Below, in pieces: positions 1-9,034 of a DNA stretch of 64,000 nucleotides. Below the pieces are notes generated by a model. The model did not search any database. It was not told the origin of the DNA and saw nothing but the letters and a program-made list of their open reading frames with translations. Both the position numbers and the translations under genes were made by a program. The stretch's first letter is position 1; each line of letters opens with the position of its first letter. This DNA is from Mucilaginibacter_A sp965201005 (GTDB taxonomy: Bacteria > Bacteroidota > Bacteroidia > Sphingobacteriales > Sphingobacteriaceae), in NCBI RefSeq assembly GCF_965201005.1, contig NZ_OZ241747.1, forward strand, positions 2,542,001 through 2,606,000, in the 5' to 3' direction.

Positions 1-1
1 A

Positions 2-2110
2 AAATCTTTGCAAAACAATAATCCTGCGGTCAACAGTCCGCTGCTGAACCAGAACATGCTCCGGCCAAACGTTTATGCTTCACAAAATGGTGGCATACAG
101 GCCGTTCCGGGGCCAGTTGTAGGTTATGCTGCTGTGGGCGACACGGCAAAAGTGAACAAATTGCTGGCCAGTGCCGATGTTAAAGCTGTGATACCGCAAA
201 ATTTGCGTTTTTTATGGGGTGAAAAAGCCATGCCGCTAAACGAAAACAACAACCAGCGTTTTGGCGATAAAATCCAGCGGATAGAATTGTATGCCATTAA
301 ATTGAGCGGTGCCGAAGGCGGACCGGTTTTGGCCGGAGATGTAATTGCAGATGCCCGAAATGATTACGATCAAAAAGGCAGCCCGGAAGTACAAATGACC
401 ATGAACACCGACGGTGCGGCCAAATGGCGGGCGGTTACGGCTGCTGCTGCTGCAGATGCAAACAATAAAAAAGCAATTGCCATCGTGCTGGATGATAATG
501 TATATTCTGCCCCAACTGTCCAAAACGAAATTTCCGGCGGTGTTTCTTCTATTTCCGGAAGCTTTACAATTGATGATACCAAAGATTTGGCCAATGTGTT
601 AAAAGCCGGCCGTTTGCCTGCCCCTGCCCGCATTGTGGAAGAAGCTATTGTTGGTCCGTCTTTAGGTCAGGAAGCAATTAGTGCTGGTTTAATTTCCTGC
701 GTGGTAGGTTTACTGGTGGTACTGGTATTTATGATTGTTTATTATAACCGTGCCGGCACAGTTGCCGTTGTTGCTGTTTTTATCAACGTTTTTTTCTTGT
801 TTGGTGTGCTGGCAAGCTTAGGCGCGGTCTTAACGTTGCCGGGTATTGCAGGTATCGTGTTGACTTTAGGTGTCGCGGTAGATGCCAACGTGTTGATTTA
901 CGAACGTGTTCGTGAAGAATTGTCACACGGAAAATCCGTTCGCATTGCAGTTGCCGACGGTTTTAAACACGCTATGCCATCTATTCTGGATTCAAACATC
1001 ACTACTTTTTTAACCGGTATTATATTATATGTGTTTGGCTCAGGCCCGATTTTGGGTTTTGCAACCACCTTGTTAATTGGTATCATCACCTCACTGTTTT
1101 GTTCATTGTTGATTTCCCGTTTAATTTTCGACTGGATGTTGGAAAAAGGCTGGGACATTAAGTTTTCTTATCCTTGGAGTTCACACACATTCAAAAATGC
1201 GCATTATGCATTTGTAAAAAACAGGTTTAAATTTTACATTTTCTCCGGTTTATTTATCCTTGCCGGGTTGATCTCCATCATTACCAGAGGTTTTAGTTTA
1301 GGTGTTGATTTTAAAGGCGGAAGAACGTATGTTGTCCGTTTTGAAAAACCTGTTGATGCGCAGCAAGTGCGTGAAGCTTTAGACAAAACGTATAAATTAA
1401 CCACCGAAGTTAAAACTTTTGGCACCACGAACCCACAATTACGCATCACCACAGCTTACTTGGTTGATGATAACTCTCCTACCGCTGATATCAAAGCCGA
1501 AAGTAAACTTAAGCAGGGTTTAAAATTGGTCAACAACCCAAGCCAGATTATGAGCCAGCAGAAGGTTGGCCCAACGGTAGCAAACGACATTAAAACCAGT
1601 GCTGTTTATTCTGTTATATTTGCCATTTTGGTAATCGCATTATACATCCTTATCCGTTTCCGCAAATGGCAATTTAGTTTGGGGGCTTTGATTGCAACGG
1701 CGCACGATGCATTGCTGGTATTGAGTTTCTTCTCTTTATTTAACGGGATTTTACCTTTTTCGTTAGATATTGACCAGGCATTTATTGCGGCCATTTTAAC
1801 GGTAATCGGTTATTCTATCAACGATACGGTTGTGGTTTTTGACAGGATACGTGAATTCCTCGGCCTGCATCATTCTGCAACTGATAAACCTGAAGAAGTA
1901 ATTAACGATGCCATCAACAGTACTTTGAGTCGAACGATTATTACAGCCTTAACCGTAATTTTTGTACTGATTGTATTATTTATTTTTGGTGGGGAAGTAA
2001 TCCGCGGGTTCTCTTTTGCCTTACTGATCGGTGTATGCTTCGGTACTTATTCCTCCATCTGCGTGGCCACACCGGTTATTGTGGATTTCGGTAAGAAAAA
2101 TTTAAACTAA
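2..2110 (+). CDS. secDF: SecDF protein-export membrane protein, 5'-truncated by window edge
   Basis: Proton-driven accessory subunit of the Sec translocon that helps pull exported proteins across the inner membrane. The reading frame is open to the first base, so the gene begins upstream; Bacteroidota SecDF fusions are usually near 1000 residues and about 700 are visible. The end of the SecD periplasmic domain is followed by a membrane block with VDANVLIYERVREE (about residue 290). A second, SecF-like half starts with the typical DFKGG motif (about 432) and contains INDTVVVFDRIRE (about 602). Both halves therefore sit on one chain. A strong hairpin terminator follows the stop. The family is certain; only the N-terminus is unseen. 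Confidence 0.96.
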   Translation, partial: KSLQNNNPAVNSPLLNQNMLRPNVYASQNGGIQAVPGPVVGYAAVGDTAKVNKLLASADVKAVIPQNLRFLWGEKAMPLNENNNQRFGDKIQRIELYAIKLSGAEGGPVLAGDVIADARNDYDQKGSPEVQMTMNTDGAAKWRAVTAAAAADANNKKAIAIVLDDNVYSAPTVQNEISGGVSSISGSFTIDDTKDLANVLKAGRLPAPARIVEEAIVGPSLGQEAISAGLISCVVGLLVVLVFMIVYYNRAGTVAVVAVFINVFFLFGVLASLGAVLTLPGIAGIVLTLGVAVDANVLIYERVREELSHGKSVRIAVADGFKHAMPSILDSNITTFLTGIILYVFGSGPILGFATTLLIGIITSLFCSLLISRLIFDWMLEKGWDIKFSYPWSSHTFKNAHYAFVKNRFKFYIFSGLFILAGLISIITRGFSLGVDFKGGRTYVVRFEKPVDAQQVREALDKTYKLTTEVKTFGTTNPQLRITTAYLVDDNSPTADIKAESKLKQGLKLVNNPSQIMSQQKVGPTVANDIKTSAVYSVIFAILVIALYILIRFRKWQFSLGALIATAHDALLVLSFFSLFNGILPFSLDIDQAFIAAILTVIGYSINDTVVVFDRIREFLGLHHSATDKPEEVINDAINSTLSRTIITALTVIFVLIVLFIFGGEVIRGFSFALLIGVCFGTYSSICVATPVIVDFGKKNLN

Positions 2111-2125
2111 ATTTAATTAACTGAT

Positions 2126-2164
2126 ACAAAAAGCCGTTCTGATTTATGCAGAACGGCTTTTTGT
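2126..2164 (+). terminator. Rho-independent terminator after secDF
   Basis: AAAGCCGTTCTG and CAGAACGGCTTT form a 12-bp stem around a short loop and run into a T tract, 16 bases after the secDF stop. Confidence 0.9.
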
Positions 2165-2208
2165 GTTTTTAACCAAAACAGAATTCTTTTTACACTGTAA
2201 TAATCTTT

Positions 2209-3516
2209 ATGGAATCAAATTACAACTCCAGTTTTCCAAAAGTCGTGATTGTTGGCGCAGGCTTTGGCGGGATTGAACTGGCAAATAATTTAAAAAACAA
2301 AGAAGTTGATGTTTTATTGATCGATAAACACAACTATCACACTTTTCAACCTTTGATGTATCAGGTTGCTACCGGCAGCCTGGAAGCAGATTCGATTGCT
2401 TTTTCTGTTAGAAAGAACTATGAAGGACGAAAAAATTTCCGTTTTCGGATTGCAGAAGTAAAGAAAATAAATACCGATAAAAACAGCATCGAAACTACTG
2501 TCGGGGATATCGATTACGATTATTTGGTTTTGGCAACCGGATCTACAACAAATTTTTTTGGGGATAAAGAAATTGAACAACATGCACTTCCGATGAAAAG
2601 TATTCCGGAAGCTTTAAACCTCCGCAGTGCCATTCTGCAAAATTTGGAAACGGCTTTATTAATGCCTACCCAAGAAGAACGCGAACCGTACCTAACTTTC
2701 GTTTTGGTTGGGGCCGGGCCTACTGGTGTAGAATTATCCGGTTCGATAGCAGAACTTCGCAATTTTGTTTTGCACAAAGATTATCCCGAGTTGCAAAAAT
2801 CAGAAATGAAAGTTTATCTGGTGGATTTTTTGCCGAAAGTGCTGTCCAGCATGTCTGAACAGGCTTCCAAAAAAGCGCAGGAGTTTTTAGAAAACATGGG
2901 GGTAGAAGTGCTTACCGGCGTAAAAGTAGAAAAATACGATGGTGAAGTTATTTCTTTTGAAGGCGGACGGAAAATCAAAACCAAAAACGTAATCTGGTCT
3001 GCCGGTGTAAAAGGCATTGTACCTGAAGGGTTTTCTAAAGAGCAATTTGCCAAAGGAGACCGGCTTACCACAGATGAAATCAACAGGGTAAAAGGGTTAA
3101 ACAATGTGTTTGCCATTGGGGATGTATCTTCTTCTGTTTCTGAAGCCATGCCGAAGGGTTTGCCGGGTGTGGCACCGGTAGCAATCCAGCAGGGAAAACA
3201 TCTGGCCAAGAATATTCTGCACCTGATAAAAAACGAACCAACGGTTAATTTCAAATATAACGACCAAGGTTCTATGGCCACAATTGGCCGCAATAAAGCA
3301 GTTGTAGATTTAGGGAAAATTAAATTTCAGGGCTTTTTTGCCTGGCTTACTTGGATGTTTGTACACTTGGTATTGCTAATGGGTTTCCGTAATAAAGTAG
3401 TGGTATTTATCAACTGGCTGGGCAGTTACATCAGTTATAATGGCGGAACGCGATTGATTATCAATCCGTTTTATAAAAAACCGGTTAAAGTTGCTGATCC
3501 TGTTCCGGAAGGATAA
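2209..3516 (+). CDS. ndh: Type II NADH dehydrogenase (NDH-2)
   Basis: Single-subunit, non-proton-pumping NADH:quinone oxidoreductase bound to the inner face of the membrane. It has two dinucleotide-binding folds: GAGFGGIE near residue 16 for FAD and GAGPTGVELSGS near residue 167 for NADH, then AIGDVSS near 301, the usual second FAD contact. The C-terminal segment around residues 370-420 is rich in hydrophobic and aromatic residues, as expected for the membrane anchor. The length of 435 residues is normal. It is a single-gene unit between two clear terminators. The window also holds nuoH-nuoN of complex I, so the cell can enter the quinone pool by a coupled and an uncoupled route. Confidence 0.95.
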   Translation: MESNYNSSFPKVVIVGAGFGGIELANNLKNKEVDVLLIDKHNYHTFQPLMYQVATGSLEADSIAFSVRKNYEGRKNFRFRIAEVKKINTDKNSIETTVGDIDYDYLVLATGSTTNFFGDKEIEQHALPMKSIPEALNLRSAILQNLETALLMPTQEEREPYLTFVLVGAGPTGVELSGSIAELRNFVLHKDYPELQKSEMKVYLVDFLPKVLSSMSEQASKKAQEFLENMGVEVLTGVKVEKYDGEVISFEGGRKIKTKNVIWSAGVKGIVPEGFSKEQFAKGDRLTTDEINRVKGLNNVFAIGDVSSSVSEAMPKGLPGVAPVAIQQGKHLAKNILHLIKNEPTVNFKYNDQGSMATIGRNKAVVDLGKIKFQGFFAWLTWMFVHLVLLMGFRNKVVVFINWLGSYISYNGGTRLIINPFYKKPVKVADPVPEG

Positions 3517-3534
3517 TTAATAAAACATCTTAAT

Positions 3535-3570
3535 AGAAAAGCCAATTTATGATGAATTGGCTTTTCTGTT
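3535..3570 (+). terminator. Rho-independent terminator after ndh
   Basis: AGAAAAGCCAATT (3535-3547) pairs perfectly with AATTGGCTTTTCT (3555-3567) around a 7-base loop. It lies 18 bases after the ndh stop and just before a back-to-back pair of the dispersed A/B motif. Confidence 0.85.
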
Positions 3571-3627
3571 AAAATCAAAATTTAAGGTGATAAAAGAAGC
3601 ATACTGTTTTTATACCCCTAAATTTGT

Positions 3628-4071
3628 TCAGGCACGGTCAGGCGAAGTGTTCAACACCATTTTGTAATGTTTAATGCCTGCTTCTTCAAACTCTTCGCCA
3701 ATCTTTTCAAACAAAAATTTTTCATACAAAGCAACTGCCTGTACCTGCGCATGAAGGTAAACATAATCAGCCGCTACCGGCAAATCTGCCAGAACCGCTT
3801 TCACTAAAGCCTGGCCAATGCCAAAACCCCTGAATTTCTTCAACACGGCAAAACGCTCCAGTTTGTAACCATTCACAGTTTTCCGCCAGCGGGCTGCCCC
3901 TGCCGGTTCGTCATCAAATTTTGCCAGAAAATGTGTTGATTCATCTTCAAATTCCCATTCTAATTCGGGCGGACAGTTCTGCTCATCTACAAAAACTTTT
4001 CTGCGGATGGCAAATACCTGCTCCAGTTCGGCCTGATTACTTGTTTTATGTACTTTTATGTTCGCCTTCAT
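3628..4071 (-). CDS. GNAT-family N-acetyltransferase
   Basis: Predicted cytoplasmic acetyl-CoA-dependent N-acetyltransferase, 147 residues, a normal size for the ElaA/YjcF-like branch of GNAT proteins. The acetyl-CoA-binding segment FRGFGIGQALVKAVL (about residues 80-94) carries the R-x-x-G-x-G pattern. The N-terminal FAIRRKVFVDEQN is typical of the subfamily, and the C-terminal ALYEKFLFEKIGEEFEEAGIKHYKM matches the last strands of the fold. Its start overlaps the 3' end of the upstream iron-permease-family gene by 26 bases, so the two are probably co-transcribed. The substrate cannot be told from the sequence. Confidence 0.88.
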   Translation of the reverse strand: MKANIKVHKTSNQAELEQVFAIRRKVFVDEQNCPPELEWEFEDESTHFLAKFDDEPAGAARWRKTVNGYKLERFAVLKKFRGFGIGQALVKAVLADLPVAADYVYLHAQVQAVALYEKFLFEKIGEEFEEAGIKHYKMVLNTSPDRA

Positions 4072-4534
4072 GTTTTTTTAAAATATCTTCTTCTAAATCA
4101 ACTGATTTACGTTTATGATTTTTCCTGGCCGCATCAATAGAATGAGATTTATGAATATCTTCATTTTTTTCTGCTAAATCCGATAGCGTGCCATAAAATT
4201 CGTGCAACTTGTCCAGTTCTTTTTCGGATAAATCTTCAATGTCCACCATTCGGTTACTGGCGTATTTATTTGCGGCAATCAACTCGTTTAGTTTTAAATG
4301 GATGGCTTTAGAGTCTTTGTTCTGCGATTTCTGGATCAAAAAAACCATTAAAAACGTGATAATTGTTGTGCTGGTATTGATAACCAGTTGCCAAACATCC
4401 GAATATTTAAAAACCGGGCCGGTTATCCCCCAGATCAAAATAATTGCGACTGCCAGAATAAAAGCCGTTGCGCTACCGGTAGCTTTAGTAGCCCAGTTGG
4501 CAAAACGTTCAAACAAGTTTAATTTATCAGCCAT
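4046..4534 (-). CDS. Low-affinity iron permease family protein
   Basis: Small membrane protein of the family annotated as low affinity iron permease (PF04120 type). Two hydrophobic segments, about residues 20-36 and 48-66, are joined by GPVFKYSDVWQLVINTSTTIITF, a conserved stretch of the family, followed by QKSQNKDSKAIHLKLNEL, also characteristic. The C-terminal half is charged and probably cytoplasmic and helical. Despite the family name, iron transport has not been established for most bacterial members. It overlaps the GNAT gene downstream and is separated from fbaA upstream by a terminator. Confidence 0.85.
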   Translation of the reverse strand: MADKLNLFERFANWATKATGSATAFILAVAIILIWGITGPVFKYSDVWQLVINTSTTIITFLMVFLIQKSQNKDSKAIHLKLNELIAANKYASNRMVDIEDLSEKELDKLHEFYGTLSDLAEKNEDIHKSHSIDAARKNHKRKSVDLEEDILKKHEGEHKST

Positions 4535-4554
4535 ATATTCAAATCTTTAGTCAA

Positions 4555-4588
4555 CAAAAAACGCCATTGTACAATAACAATGGCGTTT
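4555..4588 (-). terminator. Rho-independent terminator of fbaA
   Basis: AAACGCCATTGT (4559-4570) pairs with ACAATGGCGTTT (4577-4588). Read on the minus strand it is followed by a T run, directly downstream of the aldolase stop at 4608. Confidence 0.85.
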
Positions 4589-4607
4589 ATGTTTTATTTT
4601 GTTTATG

Positions 4608-5687
4608 CTACAATTTTTCGTTTACGTTGATGCAATTCAAATCATCAAAAGCAATAGTTAAACGCTTTACAAAGTTTTCTTCGCCTTTGCGCAACCAAAC
4701 CCGCGGATCATAATATTTTTTATTTGGCGCATCTTCTTTGCCCGGACTGCCAATCTGCGTTTGTAAAAAGCCTTCGTTGGCATGATAATACTTTAAAACA
4801 CCTTCCCAAAAAGCCCATTGCATATCTGTATCAATGTTCATTTTGATGGCTCCGTAAGAAATTGCTTCCCGGATTTCTTCCTGAGTTGAACCCGATCCGC
4901 CGTGAAAAACAAAATTTACAGGTTTCTCCGCAGCAAGGTTAAAACGTTGTTTAACATATTCCTGAGAATTGTGCAAAATAATAGGTTGCAATTTCACATT
5001 CCCTGGCTTGTAAACACCGTGTACATTACCAAACGCAGCGGCAACTGTAAAACGCGGACTAACTTTGCTTAAATGCTCATAAGAATAAGCCACATCTTCC
5101 GGTTGTGTATATAAGCGGGAACTATCAACATCAGAATTATCCACACCGTCTTCTTCTCCGCCTGTTACGCCTAATTCTATTTCGAGAGTCATGCCGATTT
5201 TTGCCATCCGCTCTAAATATTTAGCGGAAGTTTCGATATTTTCCTCAATCGGTTCTTCGGATAAATCCAGCATGTGCGAAGAAAACAAAGGTTTGTTATG
5301 CTCGGCATAAAACTGCTCGCCGTGGGTAAGCAAGCCATCAATCCAGGGCAATAACTTCTTGGCTGCATGATCGGTATGTAAAATTACGGCAACGCCATAA
5401 TGCTCGGCCAGCAAATGCACATGTTTGGCGGCAGAAACCGCACCCAAAATGCAAGCCTGTAACTGATCGTTGTTTAAAGATTTACCTGCATAAAACTGTG
5501 CACCGCCGTTGGAAAGCTGAATTATAACCGGCGAATTAACGGCCTTTGCAGTTTCCATTACCGAGTTGATTGTATTGGTATTGATTACGTTCACGGCAGG
5601 CAAGGCAAACTGATGCTGTTTAGCCAATTCAAACAATTGCTGTACCTGATCGCCATGCAGTACGCCTTTATAATTTTTAAGGTCCAT
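4608..5687 (-). CDS. fbaA: Class II fructose-1,6-bisphosphate aldolase
   Basis: Zinc-dependent glycolytic and gluconeogenic aldolase that splits fructose-1,6-bisphosphate into glyceraldehyde-3-phosphate and dihydroxyacetone phosphate. HTDHAAKK near residue 105 holds a metal-binding His and the catalytic Asp; ELGVTGGEEDGVDN near 170 and FHGGSGST near 265 are the other class IIA signatures, and NIDTDMQWAF lies near 287. At 359 residues it matches the long E. coli-like class IIA enzymes. It is transcribed alone, with a terminator behind it and a 178-bp divergent spacer to accD that carries two type B motifs. Confidence 0.97.
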   Translation of the reverse strand: MDLKNYKGVLHGDQVQQLFELAKQHQFALPAVNVINTNTINSVMETAKAVNSPVIIQLSNGGAQFYAGKSLNNDQLQACILGAVSAAKHVHLLAEHYGVAVILHTDHAAKKLLPWIDGLLTHGEQFYAEHNKPLFSSHMLDLSEEPIEENIETSAKYLERMAKIGMTLEIELGVTGGEEDGVDNSDVDSSRLYTQPEDVAYSYEHLSKVSPRFTVAAAFGNVHGVYKPGNVKLQPIILHNSQEYVKQRFNLAAEKPVNFVFHGGSGSTQEEIREAISYGAIKMNIDTDMQWAFWEGVLKYYHANEGFLQTQIGSPGKEDAPNKKYYDPRVWLRKGEENFVKRLTIAFDDLNCINVNEKL

Positions 5688-5865
5688 AGTTAAAATGTTC
5701 TTTTTAAGTACCGAAGTTAAGGAAAATTGATCTTATGGCAATGTACCTGCCTATTTTTAAGCTATAAAAACAGCATTGGACCGGGGTGTTATGAGCAGAT
5801 GTTTTTACGCGCAAAAACAATGATGGATAATTTTTTCGTTAATTTGCACGATAAAAACAGCATCG

Positions 5866-6711
5866 ATGGCTTGGTTTAAAAGAGAAGAAAAAGGGATAAT
5901 CACTACTACCGAAGAAAAAAAAGAAGCCCCGGATGGTATTTGGCTTAAATGCCCGAACTGCAAAAAGCCGCTTCACTATAAAGAACAGGTTGAAAACCAA
6001 TACGTTTGTCATTACTGCAACTATCATCTGCGCATCGGTTCTAAAGAATATTTCAGCATTTTGTTTGATGATAACGAATTTACAGAGCTTTTTCCGGATT
6101 TGATTTCCGGCGATCCGCTCAACTTTGCCGATACCAAAAAATATGTTGACCGCCTGGCCGAAAGTAAAGCCAAAACCGGTTTAAAAGATGCTATCCGTGC
6201 CGCATACGGAAAAATAAATGATCAGGATATTGTGATTGCCTGTATGGATTTTGCTTTCATCGGCGGATCGATGGGTTCTGTTGTCGGCGAGAAAATCGCA
6301 CAAAGCATCAACTATTGCCTGGAACATAAAGTGCCGTTTTTAATGATATCCAAATCTGGCGGTGCACGGATGATGGAGGCAGCTTTCTCGTTGATGCAGA
6401 TGGCCAAAACCTCTGCAAAACTGGCCTTGCTGGCCCAGGCAAAGCTGCCATATATCTCTTTGCTGACGGATCCTACAACCGGCGGTGTTACCGCTTCATA
6501 CGCCATGCTGGGCGATATCAACGTATCAGAACCGGGTGCTTTGATTGGTTTTGCCGGGCCGCGCGTAATCAAGGAAACGATTAAAAAAGACCTGCCAAAA
6601 GGATTTCAAACCGCAGAATTTGTTTTAGAGCACGGTTTTTTGGATTTTATTGTGGACCGCCGAAGAATGAAAGAGCAGTTGGGCAACTTTGTAAAAATGA
6701 TGAATAACTAA
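5866..6711 (+). CDS. accD: Acetyl-CoA carboxylase carboxyltransferase subunit beta
   Basis: Beta subunit of the carboxyltransferase that makes malonyl-CoA for fatty acid synthesis in the cytoplasm. The N-terminal zinc ribbon is visible as CPNCKK near residue 28 and CHYCNYH near 47. GGARMMEA (about 165) and TTGGVTASYAMLGDI (about 205) line the active site, and the protein ends at a normal 281 residues. The ATG at 5866 sits just after a type B motif (5852-5862), so the motif lies in the leader about 20 bases behind an imperfect TTAATTTG box. accA is not in the window. Confidence 0.96.
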   Translation: MAWFKREEKGIITTTEEKKEAPDGIWLKCPNCKKPLHYKEQVENQYVCHYCNYHLRIGSKEYFSILFDDNEFTELFPDLISGDPLNFADTKKYVDRLAESKAKTGLKDAIRAAYGKINDQDIVIACMDFAFIGGSMGSVVGEKIAQSINYCLEHKVPFLMISKSGGARMMEAAFSLMQMAKTSAKLALLAQAKLPYISLLTDPTTGGVTASYAMLGDINVSEPGALIGFAGPRVIKETIKKDLPKGFQTAEFVLEHGFLDFIVDRRRMKEQLGNFVKMMNN

Positions 6712-6790
6712 TTTTATTAGTTTTTTTGGCATGATTCAAAACATTTTTTGTTGATTTGAGTTGAACAATCATTAATTAAAACAACAAGAA

Positions 6791-7048
6791 ATGAGCAAGC
6801 CAGAACAAAATCCTTCGGAACAGAAAAATACCGGCAACCAAAATCAAACAACAGACAACACCAATACAATTAAAGACCCGGATACCTGGACAACAGGTGA
6901 AGAACCGATGACAGGTGCACAACATTCTTACCTGAAAACCCTGTCTGACCAGGCCGGTGAAGAAGTTGACGAAAGTTTAAACAAAGCAGAAGCATCGAAA
7001 AAAATTGATGAACTGCAGCATAAAACCGGCAGAGGTTTAGAAGATTGA
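6791..7048 (+). CDS. DUF3072 family small protein
   Basis: An 85-residue soluble acidic protein. The C-terminal two thirds, from DPDTWTTGEEPMTGAQ through YLKTLSDQAGEEVDESLNKAEASKKIDELQ, match the DUF3072 family as I remember it; the first 25 residues are a low-complexity N, Q and T rich tail. The sequence suggests a small helical domain. No function is known to me. It is expressed from its own spacer behind accD and ends in a strong terminator. Confidence 0.85.
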   Translation: MSKPEQNPSEQKNTGNQNQTTDNTNTIKDPDTWTTGEEPMTGAQHSYLKTLSDQAGEEVDESLNKAEASKKIDELQHKTGRGLED

Positions 7049-7066
7049 TTTATTACTTTATATTTG

Positions 7067-7100
7067 TAAAAAAAGTGCTTCTTTTAGGGGCACTTTTTTA
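7067..7100 (+). terminator. Terminator with type A motif in its loop
   Basis: AAAAAGTGC and GCACTTTTTTA form the stem, followed by T-rich sequence, after the DUF3072 gene. The stem side and loop contain an exact type A core (7076-7086), so the dispersed motif is built into the terminator. Confidence 0.75.
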
Positions 7101-7141
7101 TTTTGAACCCTATTGCTTGTTTGATTTGTTTCAATTTTGAT

Positions 7142-7235
7142 ATGCTTCTTTTATCACCTAAAATTTGGTGGTTTTATATAGATTTCCCTTCAGTACAAAT
7201 TACTGATCCTGAATTTACCGGCATAAAAGAAGCAT
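7142..7235. repeat. 94-bp inverted-end element (copy a)
   Basis: Begins with type A plus the full tail (ATGCTTCTTTTATCACC then TAAAATTTGGTGG) and ends with an inverted type A. It aligns with the element at 37202-37297: the first 38 bases are nearly identical and the last 24 are very similar, with a diverged middle. It lies between the DUF3072 terminator and the SGNH esterase. Confidence 0.7.
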
Positions 7236-7290
7236 CATATCCTTCAAATAAAATTCAAACAGGCTCAGAAAATATCGTCAATTTTTTAAA

Positions 7291-7881
7291 ATGTCAAACC
7301 TCACTTCTGCAGATCAATTTGAAAACACATCTGCAAAAACCATTTTGTTTTTTGGCGATAGTTTGACGGCTGGTTTTGGTATGGCACAAAATCAGGATTT
7401 TCCGGCTTTGATCCAGGAAAAGATAAATTCTCAAAATTTGGCTTACAAAGTTGTCAACGCTGGTTTAAGCGGAGAAACTTCTGCCGGTGGTAAAGCCCGG
7501 ATTGTAAATTTACAAGAGCAATCTGTAGATGTATTTGTGCTTGAATTAGGCATCAATGATATTTTACGCGGCATTACACCAACAGAAACGATCAGTAACT
7601 TACAATTTATTATCGATTTTGTGAAGATTAAGCATCCGGATGTAAAACTGATGCTGCTGGGCATGGAGCTTCCGTCTTTTTTTACCGGACATACCTTAAC
7701 AGAGTTCCGGATGATTTTCAGGCATCTGGCAGAAAAAAACACAATGCTTTTTATGCCTTTCCTGCTGCATGGTGTTGCCGGAAACCGTTTGCTAAATTTG
7801 GCAGATGGCGTGCACCCGAACGCAAAAGGTTACGAAATTATCGCCGGCAATTTATGGCCGATTTTAAAAACCATACTTTAA
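7291..7881 (+). CDS. SGNH-family arylesterase / acyl-CoA thioesterase I-like hydrolase
   Basis: Predicted TesA-like esterase of the GDSL/SGNH superfamily, 196 residues. Block I FGDSLTAGFGM (about residues 21-31) has the nucleophile Ser, GLSGETSAGG (about 59) supplies block II Gly, ELGINDILRG (about 87) is the GxND block, and DGVHPNAKGYEI (about 174) carries the catalytic Asp and His. Relatives are usually periplasmic, but no signal peptide is visible before block I, and the first ATG in the frame is at 7291, so this one may act in the cytoplasm. The natural ester substrate is unknown. Confidence 0.87.
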   Translation: MSNLTSADQFENTSAKTILFFGDSLTAGFGMAQNQDFPALIQEKINSQNLAYKVVNAGLSGETSAGGKARIVNLQEQSVDVFVLELGINDILRGITPTETISNLQFIIDFVKIKHPDVKLMLLGMELPSFFTGHTLTEFRMIFRHLAEKNTMLFMPFLLHGVAGNRLLNLADGVHPNAKGYEIIAGNLWPILKTIL

Positions 7882-7908
7882 GATAATGCTGTTTTTATCA
7901 CTAAAAAA

Positions 7909-8202
7909 TTAATCAAAATTATTAAGGAGTTTGTTGGCCCGTGCAGACTGCAAAACGGTAAGTACTTTAACAATAAAACGGTTTTTTTCAATGAGTTTTG
8001 GCGTTTTGATCAACCAGTATTCGGCCAACACTTTGGTACTGATTTTTTCAATTTCTTTTAAATAATCGCAGTACTCCTCTTCGGTCAAAAAAAATATATT
8101 ATTATTGTCTTCTGCAATAAATACCGGTAGCGGCAGTTCATGTTCTTTTAGATTGGCCAGTATGAGCTTGCTGGCATCAATTTCTAAAAAAACCTCACCC
8201 AT
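7909..8202 (-). CDS. Hypothetical protein, 97 residues
   Basis: I do not recognise the family. The protein is soluble and acidic in its first half (LPVFIAEDNNNIFFLTEEEYCDYLKEIEKIS) and basic in the second, with mixed alpha/beta character and no signal peptide or membrane segment. It starts at an ATG and lies between the SGNH esterase (convergent) and a small plus-strand gene (divergent). Codon use looks like that of its neighbours. A real but lineage-specific gene seems likely. Confidence 0.55.
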   Translation of the reverse strand: MGEVFLEIDASKLILANLKEHELPLPVFIAEDNNNIFFLTEEEYCDYLKEIEKISTKVLAEYWLIKTPKLIEKNRFIVKVLTVLQSARANKLLNNFD

Positions 8203-8337
8203 TACTGATTAATTAATGATATTTACTGTGCGTAAAATTTTGTGATTGCATAAAAGGTCAATTAACTTACAAACACTTTATACAATACGTACGTAAAAAA
8301 CCAAATCCACGATTCTCATTTGTACGTAACTATTTGC

Positions 8338-8535
8338 ATGGAAAATTATAAGATCTACTGTAATCTGAAAGCCGGATTAAAAATCAAGAACTTACAATTG
8401 TTGGAAATGAAAGCTAATGCGGCCAATATTGAAGATATTATTTCGTTAGAAGTTGATATTGAGGAGGAAATGAATGCGTTGAACATGATTTTCAATCATT
8501 TGATTTCTCATAGCAACCTTCAAAAATCTATATAG
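8338..8535 (+). CDS. Hypothetical small protein, 65 residues
   Basis: Starts at the ATG giving MENYKIYCN; a TTG 18 bases upstream would add six residues but is less likely. Two amphipathic helices are suggested (KIKNLQLLEMKANAANIEDI and EEEMNALNMIFNHLI). No family is recognised. It is followed after 17 bases by a secreted protein on the same strand, so the two may share a transcript. The upstream spacer contains palindromic TACGTACGT-like sequence. Confidence 0.5.
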   Translation: MENYKIYCNLKAGLKIKNLQLLEMKANAANIEDIISLEVDIEEEMNALNMIFNHLISHSNLQKSI

Positions 8536-8552
8536 ACAGTTTAGCTTTGAAC

Positions 8553-9005
8553 ATGAATTACTTCAATTTAAACTTCAAAAAAGTAATTTTGAGTTGCACA
8601 CTGGTATTTGCAACGCTTTGCTGTTTGGCGCAAAAACCTTTGTTAACATATCAGGATTTGCAGTACATTATTCAAAACCCAACCACCGCGGCCTCTTTTT
8701 TACAACAAAAAGATTACCGGTTGCAAAGTTCTTTTAATGGGCAAATTGTTTTTTCCGGCCTGATCGCTGATGAAGAATACAACGATGTTTTTATCAGCAC
8801 AAAAGGGAAACGCACTACAGTTACGTTATCCACTACCAGCGTTGACCAGGTAGAAATGATCCAAAAAAGTTTGCAAACTTATGCATCGCACAATAGCAAA
8901 AACAGCAAAATTTACCGTATAAAAGAAGCAGGCATTTCAAACCTGAGTATTAAAATGCCTGCCGACAATACCGAGAAACTTTATACCATACAATTAGAAA
9001 ACTGA
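8553..9005 (+). CDS. Hypothetical secreted protein, 151 residues
   Basis: ATG start giving MNYFNLNFKKVILSCTLVFATLCCLAQ, a typical signal peptide with cleavage after the Ala-Gln region. The mature part is about 125 residues of beta-rich, soluble sequence without a recognised domain. An exact type A motif at 8920-8930 is read as RIKEAG. It converges on a DUF4251 gene. It probably acts in the periplasm or outer membrane; the function is unknown. Confidence 0.6.
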   Translation: MNYFNLNFKKVILSCTLVFATLCCLAQKPLLTYQDLQYIIQNPTTAASFLQQKDYRLQSSFNGQIVFSGLIADEEYNDVFISTKGKRTTVTLSTTSVDQVEMIQKSLQTYASHNSKNSKIYRIKEAGISNLSIKMPADNTEKLYTIQLEN

Positions 9006-9034
9006 GCTGAACTAAGCAATGCTTCTTTTACAGG

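Noticed and set aside
7103..7366. 87-codon plus-strand frame before the SGNH esterase
   Set aside because: Runs through a terminator tail and a repeat element, then overlaps the esterase in another frame.
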